From positions 1-62,955 of the forward strand of contig CAIQFD010000059.1 in assembly GCA_903870995.1 (NCBI GenBank): a stretch of DNA of 62,955 nucleotides, in the 5' to 3' direction. The stretch is from an uncultured Methylophilaceae bacterium (GTDB lineage Bacteria > Pseudomonadota > Gammaproteobacteria > Burkholderiales > Methylophilaceae). This document shows positions 12,118-22,417 of this stretch, piece after piece. A program made the position numbers and the translations under genes. Under the pieces are notes generated by a model. The model ran no database searches, was not told the origin of the DNA, and was given only the letters and a program-made list of their open reading frames with translations. Position 1 is the first letter of the stretch, and every line of letters starts with the position of its first letter.

Positions 12118-12593
12118 GGCTGAATATCGACCTCTACGCCCACATCCATAATATCAAACAAAGCAATAATATCGGCGTTACGCATTCGAATGCACCCATG
12201 TGAGCCAATTACGCCCACTGCATTGCTATCTGGCGTACCGTGAATATAAATATAACGTTGCATAGTGTCGACATTACCTAGACGATTCACACCCACCTCT
12301 GTGCCTGAAAGCCATAAAATACGCGTTAATATCCAATCTCGATGGGGAAACTCAACCATCAGCTCAGGTGTGCAAACCTCGCCTGTAGGCCGCCTACCAA
12401 CAAAGACGCTACCCGAAGGTGCACCCTTGCCTATTTTGGCGCGAATGATATGTTGTCCCAGCGGTGTACAACCGCTGTTTTTTTCACAGCCCGCACCATT
12501 AGCGGCTGTTGAAATTGGGTAATGGGCAATTGACTGATGCTGTGCGTTAAACACAGTTAAGGTTTGCTGAGAGATAGAAACAACAAGGCGCAT
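12114..12593 (-). CDS. L,D-transpeptidase family (YkuD) protein
   Basis: A 159-residue YkuD-domain protein. The catalytic block is intact: IHGTPDSNAVGVIGSHGCIRM at about residues 120-140, with the His and the nucleophile Cys of SHGCIRM. Members cross-link or trim peptidoglycan stem peptides. No signal peptide is visible, since it opens MRLVVSISQQTLTVF as part of the domain. Its export, or a cytoplasmic role in peptide recycling, is therefore open. It is first in a coupled run with the two permeases and nagZ. Confidence 0.88.
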   Translation of the reverse strand: MRLVVSISQQTLTVFNAQHQSIAHYPISTAANGAGCEKNSGCTPLGQHIIRAKIGKGAPSGSVFVGRRPTGEVCTPELMVEFPHRDWILTRILWLSGTEVGVNRLGNVDTMQRYIYIHGTPDSNAVGVIGSHGCIRMRNADIIALFDIMDVGVEVDIQP

Positions 12594-12852
12594 GAAATAA
12601 TTAGAAATCGCTAAAGATAATCTAGAAGCGATTGTAACAAGCTAGCGGTTTTTTAACAGCCTTAATCTTTCAAATTGCGACTGTGACACCATCAGCAATA
12701 ACAACCACACGACCTGCAATACTGCCATCAGCTGATGCTATGACAGCACCACACCAAGCAGAACAATCTTGACGTAGTTTTTACTGGTCAACGTAGGTAT
12801 CAAGCGGCTAAATAATGCGTTCGTTTTAGGTGTCATCATCAATTTAACTTTT

Positions 12853-15357
12853 TTATCTTTTGGCTGGCGCAACATTCCAAATGTTTTTAGCATACTGGCC
12901 TATGGTTCGGTCACTAGAGAATTTACCTACACGCGCTACATTTAATATCGCACGGCGAGACCATTCTTCTTCGTCTTGATATAACGCACTCACCGCATCT
13001 TGAGCAGCGATATAGCTAGCATAATCCGCCAACAACAAATAATGGTCACCTTTGTGCAATAAGTTATCGAAAATCGCTTGGTAACGGTCTGGCTCTTCCA
13101 CAGAGAAAAAACCAGCGGCAATCATATCCAGCACTTCTTTAAGCTCAGCATTACCATTGTAATAATCCCAAGGGTTGTAGCCAGCCGCTTTGGTTTGCGC
13201 CACTTCATCCGCGGTAAGGCCAAAGATAAAGATATTCTCTTCGCCCACCTCTTCTTTAATCTCGACATTAGCACCATCTAGTGTACCTATCGTCAATGCG
13301 CCATTAAGCGCCATTTTCATATTGCCAGTACCTGAAGCCTCGGTGCCTGCCGTTGAAATTTGCTCAGATAAATCACTACCCGGGAATAACAATTCCGCCG
13401 CTGAAACTTCATAGTTAGGATAAAAAACAACTTTTAGCTTATCGCCCACTGCAGGGTCGTCATTGATAATCGTCGCCACATCGTTAATCAGTCGAATAAT
13501 CTGCTTCGCCATCCAGTAACCTGGCGCTGCTTTACCCCCAAAAATCACAGTCCTAGGCGTGATATCGTCAACCCCGCCCGAACGAATACGGTTATACAAA
13601 GTAATCACGTGCAATACATTAAGCAATTGACGCTTGTATTCGTGAATACGCTTAATTTGGACATCGAACAAACTATTGGTATTGAGTTTCACGCCTGTTA
13701 AATCTTCAATCCGATTTGCCAAGCGCACTTTATTAGCGTGCTTCACAGTGCGGAATGCTTTTCTGAATGCTTTATCTTCAGCCAATGGCGTAATCAGTTT
13801 CAGCTTATCCAAATCTCGCTGAAAGCCAGTGCCAATGGCTTTTGTCAGCAAGGCTGTTAAATCAGGATTACATTGATTGAGCCAACGACGAGGCGTAATG
13901 CCGTTCGTCACATTCACAAATTTCTTTGGATAAATAAGGTTGAAGTCTGCGAACAACGTCGTTTTCAGCAACTCACTATGAAGTGCCGCAACCCCATTCA
14001 CCGTATGGCTACCCACCACTGCTAAATGCGCCATGCGCACACGACGACCATGCGTTTCATCAATAATAGAAACACGACTGAGCAACTCAGTATCTCCTGG
14101 GAAATGATGATTCACCATCGCCAAGAACTCATGGTTAATGCGATAAATAATTTGCAAATGACGTGGCAACAAGCGACTAAATAAATCAACAGACCAAGTC
14201 TCTAGCGCTTCAGGCATCAGCGTATGGTTGGTATAAGCGAATACCTTACCGACCAAGGACCAAGCTAAATCCCAATCTAGCTGATGCACATCAACTAACT
14301 GATACATCATCTCGGCCACAGCAATGGCTGGGTGGGTATCATTCAACTGAATCGCAATTTTGTCAGGCAGTTTTTTCCAATCCTTATGCTTGAGTAAGAA
14401 GCGATGCAGAATGTCTTGAATAGAAGCTGAAACAAAGAAATATTGCTGTTTTAAACGTAGCTCACGACCTGAAGCTGAAGCATCATTGGGATAAAGCACC
14501 TTTGAAATACTTTCAGTCACATTACGGCTTTCAACAGCTCGCTCGTAGTTGCCTTCATTAAAGTGACGCAAATCAAACTCTTTAGCCGCTTTAGCAGACC
14601 ACAAGCGCAAGTTGTTGACTGTTTGCGTGTCGTAGCCTGGAATCGGCACATCGTATGCCATTGCCACCACATGCTCAGCATCCGCCCAGTGTTGCTCTAT
14701 CCCTTTTTCTGACTCAAACTCGACCACGTGTCCAAAAAACTGCACCGTATAAGTGCTTTCCGGACGCTGAAACTCCCAAATATTGCCATAACGTAGCCAA
14801 TTATCAGGGTTCTCAATTTGCTGACCTTGATTAATGGCTTGTTTAAACATGCCGTATTCATAACGAATACCGTAGCCTGTACCAGGAATATCCATGGTCG
14901 CCATCGAATCCAAGAAACATGCAGCCAAGCGTCCAAGGCCGCCATTACCCAACGCGGCATCAGGTTCCATTTCCACCACATTTTCCATTTTGTGGCCTAG
15001 TGCATTTAACCCTGCTCGCACTTCTGGCTCCACGCCCAAATTCAGTGCAGCATTCGACAACATACGACCAATCAAAAACTCGAGTGAAAGATAATAAACG
15101 CGCTTAGGATCTTGCTCAGCATAAGCCTCAACCGTCTTCACCCAGCGATCAATCACATGATCGCGCACCGTGTAAGCCGTAGTTGAATACCAATCACGCG
15201 GCGTAGCCACCTCGTCCGTTTTAAAAAGCGAATATACCAAGTGATTTTGCAAGGCTTGTTTGGCCGGCGTTTTTACATTGGTGATGCTTGATATCTCACT
15301 TTTGACCTTAGTCGCACGTGGTTTTTTTTGGGCAGATGGCGTTTTTAGGTTGGTCAT
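12853..15357 (-). CDS. glgP: Glycogen/starch/alpha-glucan phosphorylase
   Basis: An 834-residue GT35 phosphorylase that releases glucose-1-phosphate from alpha-1,4-glucans. The PLP-lysine signature EASGTGNMKMALNGALTIG lies near residues 680-700, and the N-terminal YYLSLEFLIGRML motif near residues 85-97. A basic, low-complexity N-terminal tail of about 35 residues precedes the domain and could be a flexible extension. It is monocistronic, and a terminator upstream separates it from htpG. No other glycogen gene is in the window. Confidence 0.96.
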   Translation of the reverse strand: MTNLKTPSAQKKPRATKVKSEISSITNVKTPAKQALQNHLVYSLFKTDEVATPRDWYSTTAYTVRDHVIDRWVKTVEAYAEQDPKRVYYLSLEFLIGRMLSNAALNLGVEPEVRAGLNALGHKMENVVEMEPDAALGNGGLGRLAACFLDSMATMDIPGTGYGIRYEYGMFKQAINQGQQIENPDNWLRYGNIWEFQRPESTYTVQFFGHVVEFESEKGIEQHWADAEHVVAMAYDVPIPGYDTQTVNNLRLWSAKAAKEFDLRHFNEGNYERAVESRNVTESISKVLYPNDASASGRELRLKQQYFFVSASIQDILHRFLLKHKDWKKLPDKIAIQLNDTHPAIAVAEMMYQLVDVHQLDWDLAWSLVGKVFAYTNHTLMPEALETWSVDLFSRLLPRHLQIIYRINHEFLAMVNHHFPGDTELLSRVSIIDETHGRRVRMAHLAVVGSHTVNGVAALHSELLKTTLFADFNLIYPKKFVNVTNGITPRRWLNQCNPDLTALLTKAIGTGFQRDLDKLKLITPLAEDKAFRKAFRTVKHANKVRLANRIEDLTGVKLNTNSLFDVQIKRIHEYKRQLLNVLHVITLYNRIRSGGVDDITPRTVIFGGKAAPGYWMAKQIIRLINDVATIINDDPAVGDKLKVVFYPNYEVSAAELLFPGSDLSEQISTAGTEASGTGNMKMALNGALTIGTLDGANVEIKEEVGEENIFIFGLTADEVAQTKAAGYNPWDYYNGNAELKEVLDMIAAGFFSVEEPDRYQAIFDNLLHKGDHYLLLADYASYIAAQDAVSALYQDEEEWSRRAILNVARVGKFSSDRTIGQYAKNIWNVAPAKR

Positions 15358-15503
15358 CGTTCAATTCTTTAGGTGATATTGCATTAAGTAAAATGCGGCA
15401 TTGATTCAAGTTAATTTAACCCTCAATTCAATAGTGCAATTTTACCCTAGCAAAAAGCAAGCCTGTGTGATGTTTAGATTTATTTTTGGTATCAAGACCA
15501 ACA

Positions 15504-15540
15504 AAAAAACCCTCAAGGCAAAATGCCAAGAGGGTTTTTT
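15504..15540 (-). terminator. Intrinsic terminator downstream of htpG
   Basis: A long inverted repeat: AAAAAACCCTC pairs with GAGGGTTTTTT, with an inner GGCA/TGCC stem. It sits 14 bases past the htpG stop and 147 bases before the glgP start. T-runs are present on both strands. Confidence 0.88.
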
Positions 15541-15553
15541 AGGTAAATACAGA

Positions 15554-17443
15554 TTAACTAATCAATAAGCTATTCATGCGCTTTACAAAACTTGCAGGGT
15601 CGTCCAGTTGACCGCCTTCTGCCAACAATGCTTGATCGAATAAGAGGTGCGCCAAATCATTAAATCTAGCTTCATCTTTTTCGGCTTTCAAGCGCTCAAC
15701 CAAACCATGTAATGGATTGATTTCTAGCGTCGGCTTACTTTCAGGCGTTTTTTGACCAGCAGCTTTCAGCATGCGCTCCAAATTACCTGATAAGTCATTT
15801 TCTCCCGCCACCAAGCAAGCTGGCGAATCCGTTAAACGATGCGTAACACGGACATCTTTCACTTGTTCACCCAATGTCGTTTTCACCTTTTCAATCAAAT
15901 CTTTTGCAGCATCTTCAACTTGTTTTTTGGCTTCTTTTTCAGTGGCATCTTCGAGCTTACCTAAGTCCAAATCGCCTTTAGCGATTGATTGCAATTTCTT
16001 GCCATCAAATTCAGTAAGTCCACCCAACATCCATTCATCCACACGATCAGAAAGCAGTAATACTTCAATGCCTTTTTTACGGAAGATTTCCAAATGCGGG
16101 CTATGTTGTGCAGCGGCAAAACTATCTGCTGTGATGTAATAAATTGCCTCTTGGCCATCTTTCATGCGGCCAATGTAGTTTTTAAAGCTTACAACTTGCG
16201 CGGCAGTATCCAAATGGGTGGATGCAAAGCGAAGCAAACCAGCGATTTTTTCTTTATTGGCAAAATCTTCACCTGGCCCCTCTTTTAGCACACGCCCAAA
16301 CTCACCCCAGAATGTTTGATATTGCTCTGGCTTGTTTTCAGCCAAATCTTCAAGCAAGCCTAAAACTTTTTTGACGGAAGCCGCTTTGATGGCGTCAATA
16401 TCTTTTGAGTGTTGTAGGATTTCACGTGAGACATTAAGCGATAAGTCTGCTGAATCAATCACTCCTCGCACAAAACGCAGGTATTGAGGCATCAGCTTTT
16501 CAGCATCTTCTAAAATAAATACGCGTTTCACATAAAGCTTGATGCCATGACTACGCTCACGGTCATATAAATCAAATGGCGCCTTACTTGGTACATACAG
16601 CAATGAAATATATTCCTGATTGCCCTCTACGCGGTTGTGACTCCAAGCCAGTGGGCTCTCAAAGTCGTGCGAAACGTGTTTGTAAAACTCTTGATACTCT
16701 TCTTCTGTGATATCGTTTTTACCACGCGCCCACAAAGCCGAAGCTTTATTGACGGTTTCTTCCTCATCCGTTGGCACCTGTTCGCCATCTTTCCATTCAG
16801 ACGCCTTCATCACGATAGGTAAGGTAATGTGGTCTGAGTATTTACGGATAATAGACTTTAGCTTCCAATCGTTGAGAAACTCATCTTCTCCTTCGCGCAA
16901 ATGCAATACGATTTCAGTCCCTCGTATTTTCTTATCTGCAGGCTCTAGCGTGAAGTCACCCTCACCTGCTGACTCCCACTTCACGGCTTCAATTTCACCA
17001 GCACGTAGCGTGGTTAAAGTTACTTTGTCGGCGATGATAAAAGCCGAATAGAATCCCACACCAAACTGACCAATCAAATTAGCATCTTTGGCTTGGTCGC
17101 CAGTGAGTGAGTTAAAAAATTCTTTAGTGCCAGACTTTGCAATCGTGCCGATGTTTTCAATCACTTCAGCACGGCTCATACCAATGCCATTATCGCTAAT
17201 GGTCAGTGTGCGAGCTGCCTTATCAAAAGCAATGCGAATCTTCAAATCACTATCGCCACCGTATAGCGTATTGTCTGAAAGCGCCGAGAATCTTAATTTA
17301 TCAGAGGCATCGGAAGCGTTAGAAATTAACTCGCGCAACACGATTTCTTTATTGCTGTATAGAGAATGAATCATCAGCTGAAGCAGCTGTTTTACTTCGG
17401 CTTGAAAACCTAAAGTTTCCTTTTTAGATGACGATTTCGCCAT
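15554..17443 (-). CDS. htpG: Molecular chaperone HtpG (Hsp90)
   Basis: A 629-residue bacterial Hsp90. The N-terminal GHKL ATPase motifs are [14 protein letters not shown] near residue 39, DNGIGMS near 88 and [11 protein letters not shown] near 125. The middle domain ([21 protein letters not shown]) and the C-terminal dimerisation domain are complete. GGAG precedes the ATG. The upstream region carries a canonical sigma-32 heat-shock promoter, so heat induction is strongly predicted. Confidence 0.97.
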   Translation of the reverse strand: MAKSSSKKETLGFQAEVKQLLQLMIHSLYSNKEIVLRELISNASDASDKLRFSALSDNTLYGGDSDLKIRIAFDKAARTLTISDNGIGMSRAEVIENIGTIAKSGTKEFFNSLTGDQAKDANLIGQFGVGFYSAFIIADKVTLTTLRAGEIEAVKWESAGEGDFTLEPADKKIRGTEIVLHLREGEDEFLNDWKLKSIIRKYSDHITLPIVMKASEWKDGEQVPTDEEETVNKASALWARGKNDITEEEYQEFYKHVSHDFESPLAWSHNRVEGNQEYISLLYVPSKAPFDLYDRERSHGIKLYVKRVFILEDAEKLMPQYLRFVRGVIDSADLSLNVSREILQHSKDIDAIKAASVKKVLGLLEDLAENKPEQYQTFWGEFGRVLKEGPGEDFANKEKIAGLLRFASTHLDTAAQVVSFKNYIGRMKDGQEAIYYITADSFAAAQHSPHLEIFRKKGIEVLLLSDRVDEWMLGGLTEFDGKKLQSIAKGDLDLGKLEDATEKEAKKQVEDAAKDLIEKVKTTLGEQVKDVRVTHRLTDSPACLVAGENDLSGNLERMLKAAGQKTPESKPTLEINPLHGLVERLKAEKDEARFNDLAHLLFDQALLAEGGQLDDPASFVKRMNSLLIS

Positions 17444-17484
17444 ATTGAAAGCTCCTAAATGACTAGTAAAAAAACGATAAGCAT

Positions 17485-17513
17485 TAAATGGGGATGGGGA
17501 TATTTATTTCAAG
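17485..17513 (-). promoter_or_regulatory. Sigma-32 heat-shock promoter of htpG
   Basis: On the minus strand the sequence reads CTTGAAA (17507-17513), 13 bases, then CCCCATTTA (17485-17493). This is essentially the RpoH consensus (CTTGAAA-N11..16-CCCCATnTA). It ends 42 bases before the htpG ATG. A CCCCAT repeat inside the spacer gives a second, worse-spaced -10. Confidence 0.88.
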
Positions 17514-17606
17514 AGATGATTTTCAAGCAATCGATTGATATGCATCAATATACTAACAAATCATAAGGCTAGCATGGTGGCATCGCTCACCACTAAGGAA
17601 ATTAAA

Positions 17607-17729
17607 ATGTTAAAAGTCTTGTTTTACAGTTTACCAGGCCAGCTCAGCATACTTTGCCTAGTATTGATTTTTTTCATCATGGGCTATCTATGGACCTACT
17701 TCTATAAAAAGAGTCATGAAAACTCTTAA
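17607..17729 (+). CDS. Single-pass mini membrane protein, DUF3149-like
   Basis: A 40-residue protein starting MLKVLFYSLPGQLSILCLVL behind an AAGGAAAT ribosome site. It has one membrane helix (about residues 13-33) and a short basic/Ser C-terminus. The layout (short N-terminus with a Gly, long hydrophobic helix, KK after it) matches the DUF3149 mini-protein family of Proteobacteria. A longer open frame from 17535 lacks a ribosome site. The gene diverges from htpG. Function unknown. Confidence 0.65.
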   Translation: MLKVLFYSLPGQLSILCLVLIFFIMGYLWTYFYKKSHENS

Positions 17730-17734
17730 AACCA

Positions 17735-18532
17735 TTATTTGAGGATTTGATTCAAAACGACAGCGGCAGCACTCATTCCAAATGGCGCCGTCACACACAC
17801 AGAAGATCCATAACCAGCACAGTTCAAGCCTGTAATGGCCTGATCAACCTCACAACTTGATTCAATATCAGCATTAGGTTGAAGCACCTGCTCATCCGAA
17901 TAAACCGCCGTAATACCAAACTTAGTCGGGCTTTTTTTATGGCTATTCGGCGCTTTAGGAAAACCATGGTCACGACGCAATTGATTACGAACTTTTGCAA
18001 GCAGTCGATCGCCCACTACCTGTGACAAGTCGCCCTGTTTAATTTTAGTTGGATCTAACCTTCCACCCGCACCGCCCACAGTGACTAATGGAATGTCGTG
18101 TTGCTTACAATAAGCCAGAATCGCCACTTTTGCTTTTGCATCATCAATCGCATCTAGCACTGCATCGAAATCGACACTCAGCATCTCAGCGACATTCTCT
18201 GCTGTTACAAAATCTTCTATTTCATGCACAACACAAGCAGGATTAATGGACTTTATGCGATGTGCCATTGCCGTCACCTTTGCCATACCAAAGACGCCGT
18301 CTAAAGCATGCAGCTGACGATTGACATTCGATTCTGCAATATTATCCAAGTCTATTAATGTAATCTTCCCCACAGCGCTTCGCGCCAAAGCCTCCACAGC
18401 CCAGGATCCAACGCCGCCAATACCAATAACGCAGACATGCGCCGCTTGTAACTTAAGCAAGCCTTGATCTCCGTATAAACGGCGAACGCCGCTAAAGCGA
18501 CGTTCATAATCTGGTGATTCTATATCAGCCAT
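17735..18532 (-). CDS. tcdA: tRNA threonylcarbamoyladenosine dehydratase (TcdA/CsdL)
   Basis: A 265-residue E1-like ThiF/MoeB-family enzyme. The ATP-binding Rossmann motif GIGGVGSWAVEALARSAVG lies near residues 37-55, followed by LIDLDNIAESNVNRQ. The Cys of LNCAGYGSSVCVTAPFG near the C-terminus is conserved in TcdA. It converts t6A37 of tRNAs to the cyclic form ct6A. It lies 9 bases downstream of acpS, at the tail of the rpoE-to-acpS series. Confidence 0.9.
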   Translation of the reverse strand: MADIESPDYERRFSGVRRLYGDQGLLKLQAAHVCVIGIGGVGSWAVEALARSAVGKITLIDLDNIAESNVNRQLHALDGVFGMAKVTAMAHRIKSINPACVVHEIEDFVTAENVAEMLSVDFDAVLDAIDDAKAKVAILAYCKQHDIPLVTVGGAGGRLDPTKIKQGDLSQVVGDRLLAKVRNQLRRDHGFPKAPNSHKKSPTKFGITAVYSDEQVLQPNADIESSCEVDQAITGLNCAGYGSSVCVTAPFGMSAAAVVLNQILK

Positions 18533-18541
18533 CGTTAAGGT

Positions 18542-18919
18542 TTATTTTTCGAGCACAACAAATGCTGTAGCAAATGCTTTTTCATCTGAAATAGAAAGGT
18601 GTGCGAACTGAATCCCTTTTGTCTCCAAACAGACTTGTAACTCCAGCGCTAAATCAAACACTGGCTTACCTAAATCATCATGTCCCACACCTATGTTTTC
18701 AAAGGTAGCTGGCTTGCGGATGCCAGTTCCTAGCGCTTTAGCAAATGCCTCTTTTGCAGCAAAACGTTTAGCTAAAAAACGTGCCTTGGTATTAGATAGT
18801 TGAAATTCTTGCATCTCTCGCTCACTCAATACGCGCATGGCAAAATGCTCACCAAAACGGTCTAAAGACTCCTGAATTCGCGCCACTTCAACCAAATCTG
18901 TGCCAACACCGTAAATCAT
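18542..18919 (-). CDS. acpS: Holo-[acyl-carrier-protein] synthase
   Basis: A 125-residue phosphopantetheinyl transferase that moves 4'-phosphopantetheine from CoA to ACP. The two metal/CoA motifs are GVGTDLVEVARI (residues 4-15, with the Asp ligand) and FAAKEAFAKALGTG (about 53-66, with the Glu ligand). The start overlaps the pdxJ stop by one base. The pdxJ-acpS pairing is conserved in Proteobacteria. Confidence 0.95.
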   Translation of the reverse strand: MIYGVGTDLVEVARIQESLDRFGEHFAMRVLSEREMQEFQLSNTKARFLAKRFAAKEAFAKALGTGIRKPATFENIGVGHDDLGKPVFDLALELQVCLETKGIQFAHLSISDEKAFATAFVVLEK

Positions 18920-19656
18920 TACTTGCGAACCGCCTCAACCATCAGTGCCTTCATTTCACGCACTGCATATTCCCAACCCACAAACACAGCATGCGCAACA
19001 ATAGCGTGACCGATATTAAGCTCTCCAATCCCTGGAATCGCAGCAATTTGATGCACATTATGAATATTTAAACCATGTCCAGCATTCACTACCAAGCCTA
19101 AAGATAAGGCATGTGCTGTGGCTTCTTGAATACGCGTTAATTCGTTAACTTGCGCCGCACCTTCACTATCAGCAAATTTACCTGTGTGAATTTCAATGAC
19201 TGGCGCACCCGCTACTTTCGCAGCATTAATCTGATCAATATCTGGCGCAATGAATAATGAAACACGTATGCCTGCATCTGCCAGCGTTTTACATACTGTT
19301 TTAATCCGTGCCAAGTTACCTGCCACTTCAAGGCCGCCTTCAGTCGTGCGCTCTTCACGACGCTCTGGCACCAAGCAAACATCTTGTGGTTTTACTTTCA
19401 ACGCAATACCAACCATTTCATCGGTTACGGCCATTTCAAAATTCATTTTGGTTTGAAGCAATGGGCGAAGCGCATAAACGTCGGCATCTTGAATGTGACG
19501 TCGATCTTCTCGCAAGTGAATGGTGATGCTATCAGCACCGGCTTCTTCAGCGCGCAACGCTGCTTGTACCACACTTGGATACTGAGTACCACGAGCCTGA
19601 CGTAACGTCGCCACGTGATCGATATTCACGCCTAATTTAATGCTTGTGCTTGTCAT
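18919..19656 (-). CDS. pdxJ: Pyridoxine 5'-phosphate synthase
   Basis: A 245-residue TIM-barrel enzyme that condenses 3-amino-1-hydroxyacetone phosphate and deoxyxylulose 5-phosphate into pyridoxine phosphate. The family opening [20 protein letters not shown] is at residues 8-27. [13 protein letters not shown] near 46-58 carries the catalytic His. The ATG at 19656 overlaps the recO stop (TGATG) and has AGGAT upstream. An in-frame GTG one codon earlier is less likely. Confidence 0.96.
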   Translation of the reverse strand: MTSTSIKLGVNIDHVATLRQARGTQYPSVVQAALRAEEAGADSITIHLREDRRHIQDADVYALRPLLQTKMNFEMAVTDEMVGIALKVKPQDVCLVPERREERTTEGGLEVAGNLARIKTVCKTLADAGIRVSLFIAPDIDQINAAKVAGAPVIEIHTGKFADSEGAAQVNELTRIQEATAHALSLGLVVNAGHGLNIHNVHQIAAIPGIGELNIGHAIVAHAVFVGWEYAVREMKALMVEAVRK

Positions 19657-20387
19657 CACAAATCCTGTAAATCAATTAAAAGCTGTCTAGTATGGAGCGG
19701 TTTATCACCCAAATAATGCGCCACCAAAAGCCGCATTAATTGCTTACTTTGCTGCTGTGTTTGTAGATCAGCATAGTCATCTTGCGCCATATCTAGCAAT
19801 GTTTTGCCAGATAATTGTACGCCATTTTCTTGATAGTCGTGCTTAGACGAAACTGGCCCAACTTCTGGCACATAATAGTATTGCGCATCTACGACAACAG
19901 CCTCATTATGAATATTGTGCGTAAGTGGAACAGCGTAGCCCAACGCTTGCAATAAACCCAACTCAAACCGACGCAGAATGTTTGCCGAGTCATCAGGCGC
20001 TAATGAAAGGGCTTTAAGGGTTTGCGTATATTCATCAAACAAAGCTTCGTGAGCATCTTCACGCGGCAATAAGCGAAGCAATAACTCGTTTAAATAAAAG
20101 CCACACATCAAAGCTTCACCTTGAAGCATCAGCAACCCTGCATACCACTCCAGCGAATGAAGCGTTTTAAGCTCTAGTTTTCCGGACCAAGCACCGAGTA
20201 AAGGCTGAAAAGACTGCAACATGCCGCGCATAGCTGAGCGTGGCCTTCTCGCCCCCTTAGCTACCGCTGAGACACGTCCAAAATCACGGGTAAACAGCTC
20301 AACAACTAAGCTCGTTTCTTTAAATGGATAGGTATGCAGCACATAGACGGGCTGATTATCCTGACGCGTGATACTGCTAACCGCCAT
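19656..20387 (-). CDS. recO: DNA repair protein RecO
   Basis: A 243-residue RecO that loads RecA with RecR and anneals strands. The N-terminal OB fold contains the pattern [20 protein letters not shown] at about residues 18-37, and [15 protein letters not shown] follows. The helical C-terminus lacks zinc Cys motifs, as in many proteobacterial RecO proteins. The order rnc-era-recO-pdxJ-acpS supports the call. Confidence 0.93.
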   Translation of the reverse strand: MAVSSITRQDNQPVYVLHTYPFKETSLVVELFTRDFGRVSAVAKGARRPRSAMRGMLQSFQPLLGAWSGKLELKTLHSLEWYAGLLMLQGEALMCGFYLNELLLRLLPREDAHEALFDEYTQTLKALSLAPDDSANILRRFELGLLQALGYAVPLTHNIHNEAVVVDAQYYYVPEVGPVSSKHDYQENGVQLSGKTLLDMAQDDYADLQTQQQSKQLMRLLVAHYLGDKPLHTRQLLIDLQDL

Positions 20388-20396
20388 GTGAAATAC

Positions 20397-21287
20397 CTAA
20401 TAACCTAGGCTCTTAAGCGCGCGCTCATCATCAGCCCAGCCACCCTTAACTTTCACCCAAGTTTCTAGCCAAACTTTACCGTCAAACAGCTTTTCCATGT
20501 CTTGACGTGCTTCTGTTGAAATCTTCTTTAGCTTCTCGCCACCTTTACCAATCAGCATAGGCTTTTGGCTTTCTTTATCCACAATAAATGCGGCATGAAT
20601 ACGGCGTAGATTACCTTCCATTTCAAACTTTTCGATCTCAACGGTAATCGCATAAGGTACTTCCTCACCCAAAAAGCGAAAGGCTTTTTCGCGAAGTAAC
20701 TCAGCCGCTAGAAAGCGCTCATTTTTATCCGTGATTTCATCTTCACCATAAATGGCTGCTTGCTCTGGCAAATGCGCTCGTACGGTGCTTAAAAGTTCAT
20801 CCAAATACAAACTCTTTTTAGCGCTCACTGGCACGATAGCTGCGAAAGGAAATAGCAAATCGAAGTCTTGAATCAGCGGCAACAAGTTGCCTTTATCACC
20901 CATTAAGTCCGCTTTATTCACCACAAGCAACACCGGCTTATTTTTAGGTAAAAGGTTTAATACAATCTTATCAGCATCACCAAGATGCATAGGCTCAATC
21001 ACAAACAAGACCACATCAACCTCATTGAGCACTTGAGTCACTGTTTTGTTCAGCGTTTTATTCAATGCGTTAATATGTTTTTGCTGAAAACCAGGGGTAT
21101 CTACAAACAAGAATTGCGTATCTTCGGTGGTATGAATGCCAAGTAAGCGATGGCGCGTTGTTTGCGCCTTGCGTGAAGTGATACTGAGCTTCATTCCCAT
21201 AATATGGTTGAGCAACGTTGATTTTCCAACGTTTGGGCGCCCTACAATGGCGACAGTGCCACAACGGAATGGAGTGTTTTGAGTCAT
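20397..21287 (-). CDS. era: GTPase Era
   Basis: A 296-residue ribosome-assembly GTPase that binds the 3' end of 16S rRNA. The G motifs are GRPNVGKSTL (about residues 16-25), DTPGFQ (about 62-67) and NKAD (about 126-129). The C-terminal KH domain carries GKGGEKLKKI at about residues 240-249. It sits between rnc and recO as in most Proteobacteria. Confidence 0.97.
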   Translation of the reverse strand: MTQNTPFRCGTVAIVGRPNVGKSTLLNHIMGMKLSITSRKAQTTRHRLLGIHTTEDTQFLFVDTPGFQQKHINALNKTLNKTVTQVLNEVDVVLFVIEPMHLGDADKIVLNLLPKNKPVLLVVNKADLMGDKGNLLPLIQDFDLLFPFAAIVPVSAKKSLYLDELLSTVRAHLPEQAAIYGEDEITDKNERFLAAELLREKAFRFLGEEVPYAITVEIEKFEMEGNLRRIHAAFIVDKESQKPMLIGKGGEKLKKISTEARQDMEKLFDGKVWLETWVKVKGGWADDERALKSLGY

Positions 21288-21326
21288 GTTTATGCTTTCA
21301 GTATATTTCCGCTTTTACTCAAGCGT

Positions 21327-22007
21327 TTAGGCTGTTATTTGTTGATAGGCAAGCTTTGCCGCTTCTTGCTCAGCAGCGCGGCGACTTGTACCTTCACCTT
21401 GCGTGGTGATATTGAATTTGGTCACTTTGCACTCGACACGGAAGGTTTGGCAATGCGCCTCACCCTCAATGGCTAAAACTTCATAGCTGGGCACGTCAAT
21501 TTTTTTAGACTGTAGATATTCTTGCAACAAGGACTTCGGATCTTTGCCGATCGCTTTGGGGTCTATCTTTTCGATTAAAGGTGTGAATAATTTAATCACC
21601 ACTGCTTCAGCCGCATCAAAGCCAGCATCGAGAAAAACCGCACCAATAATAGCTTCTAAGGCATCTGCCAACACTGAAGGGCGTCGCCAACCACCACTTT
21701 TTAGCTCGCCTTCACCCAAACGTAGCGCATCGCCAATATTTAATGTCAGCGCCAATTCGCCCAACGTTGGTTCTTTGACCAAATGGGCACGCAATCGACT
21801 TAAATCACCTTCGTCTAATTTAGGAAATGCCTGATAGAGCTGGCTTGCAACAATAAAGTTAAGTACGCCATCGCCCAGAAATTCTAAGCGCTCGTTATTA
21901 ATGCTTCCAAAACTACGATGCGTCAGGGCTTGCATCAACAAGGCTTGATGATGAAAGTTGTAGCCAATTAAGCGCTGTAGTCCGAAAGTGGTTTGATTGT
22001 TCATCAT
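21327..22007 (-). CDS. rnc: Ribonuclease III
   Basis: A 226-residue double-strand RNase that processes rRNA precursors and mRNAs. The signature [13 protein letters not shown] is near residues 40-52, with the catalytic Glu/Asp residues. A further acidic site is in [14 protein letters not shown] near 113-126. The C-terminal dsRNA-binding domain begins near residue 155 ([11 protein letters not shown]). Two consecutive ATG codons make the exact start uncertain by one codon. Confidence 0.96.
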   Translation of the reverse strand: MMNNQTTFGLQRLIGYNFHHQALLMQALTHRSFGSINNERLEFLGDGVLNFIVASQLYQAFPKLDEGDLSRLRAHLVKEPTLGELALTLNIGDALRLGEGELKSGGWRRPSVLADALEAIIGAVFLDAGFDAAEAVVIKLFTPLIEKIDPKAIGKDPKSLLQEYLQSKKIDVPSYEVLAIEGEAHCQTFRVECKVTKFNITTQGEGTSRRAAEQEAAKLAYQQITA

Positions 22008-22022
22008 CAGGTAAGCATCAAA

Positions 22023-22415
22023 TCAATGCTCAGTTGTCGCCTTAAACTTTATCAACAGGCTCACATTCGCAATTAAAGGTGTCACCACTTGATACTCTGC
22101 AGCAACCACTTTTTGGTCAGTTTCATAAATCGTCAAATCACTACTTTTTAAAGATTGGATGTAAGAAACATTTGCGCCATCATCAAACTCCTTGGCAATC
22201 TCTTGATTACTCATCGTAGCAAAGTTATCCTCATGACCGATTTTATACATGAGCTTTTTGACAGACATATACTCAATATAAGCTGGCGCCATTTTGGCTA
22301 CGACAATAATCAAACTAAAGACAATCGCACCAAAAAAAATCATACCGATAAAAGTCATGCCACACTGGCGAGACAAAGGCTTCATGGCTTGTAGTTTAAA
22401 CGCTAAAGATTTCAT
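22023..22415 (-). CDS. DUF4845 membrane-anchored protein
   Basis: A 130-residue protein with one N-terminal membrane helix (about residues 20-42) and an extracytoplasmic domain. It is encoded between lepB and rnc, the conserved position of DUF4845 in Betaproteobacteria. The GMTFIGMIFFGAIVF stretch resembles a pseudopilin-like N-terminus but lacks a prepilin cleavage Glu at +5. Function unknown. It is co-transcribed with lepB, 2 bases away. Confidence 0.82.
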   Translation of the reverse strand: MKSLAFKLQAMKPLSRQCGMTFIGMIFFGAIVFSLIIVVAKMAPAYIEYMSVKKLMYKIGHEDNFATMSNQEIAKEFDDGANVSYIQSLKSSDLTIYETDQKVVAAEYQVVTPLIANVSLLIKFKATTEH

Positions 22416-22417
22416 GA

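Noticed and set aside
12594-12852. Minus-strand frames between the L,D-transpeptidase and glgP genes, one of about 33 codons with an ATG and one of about 36 codons without a start.
   Set aside because: Neither has a ribosome site or a recognisable motif, and they overlap in different frames. They look like chance openings in the glgP downstream/ldt upstream region.
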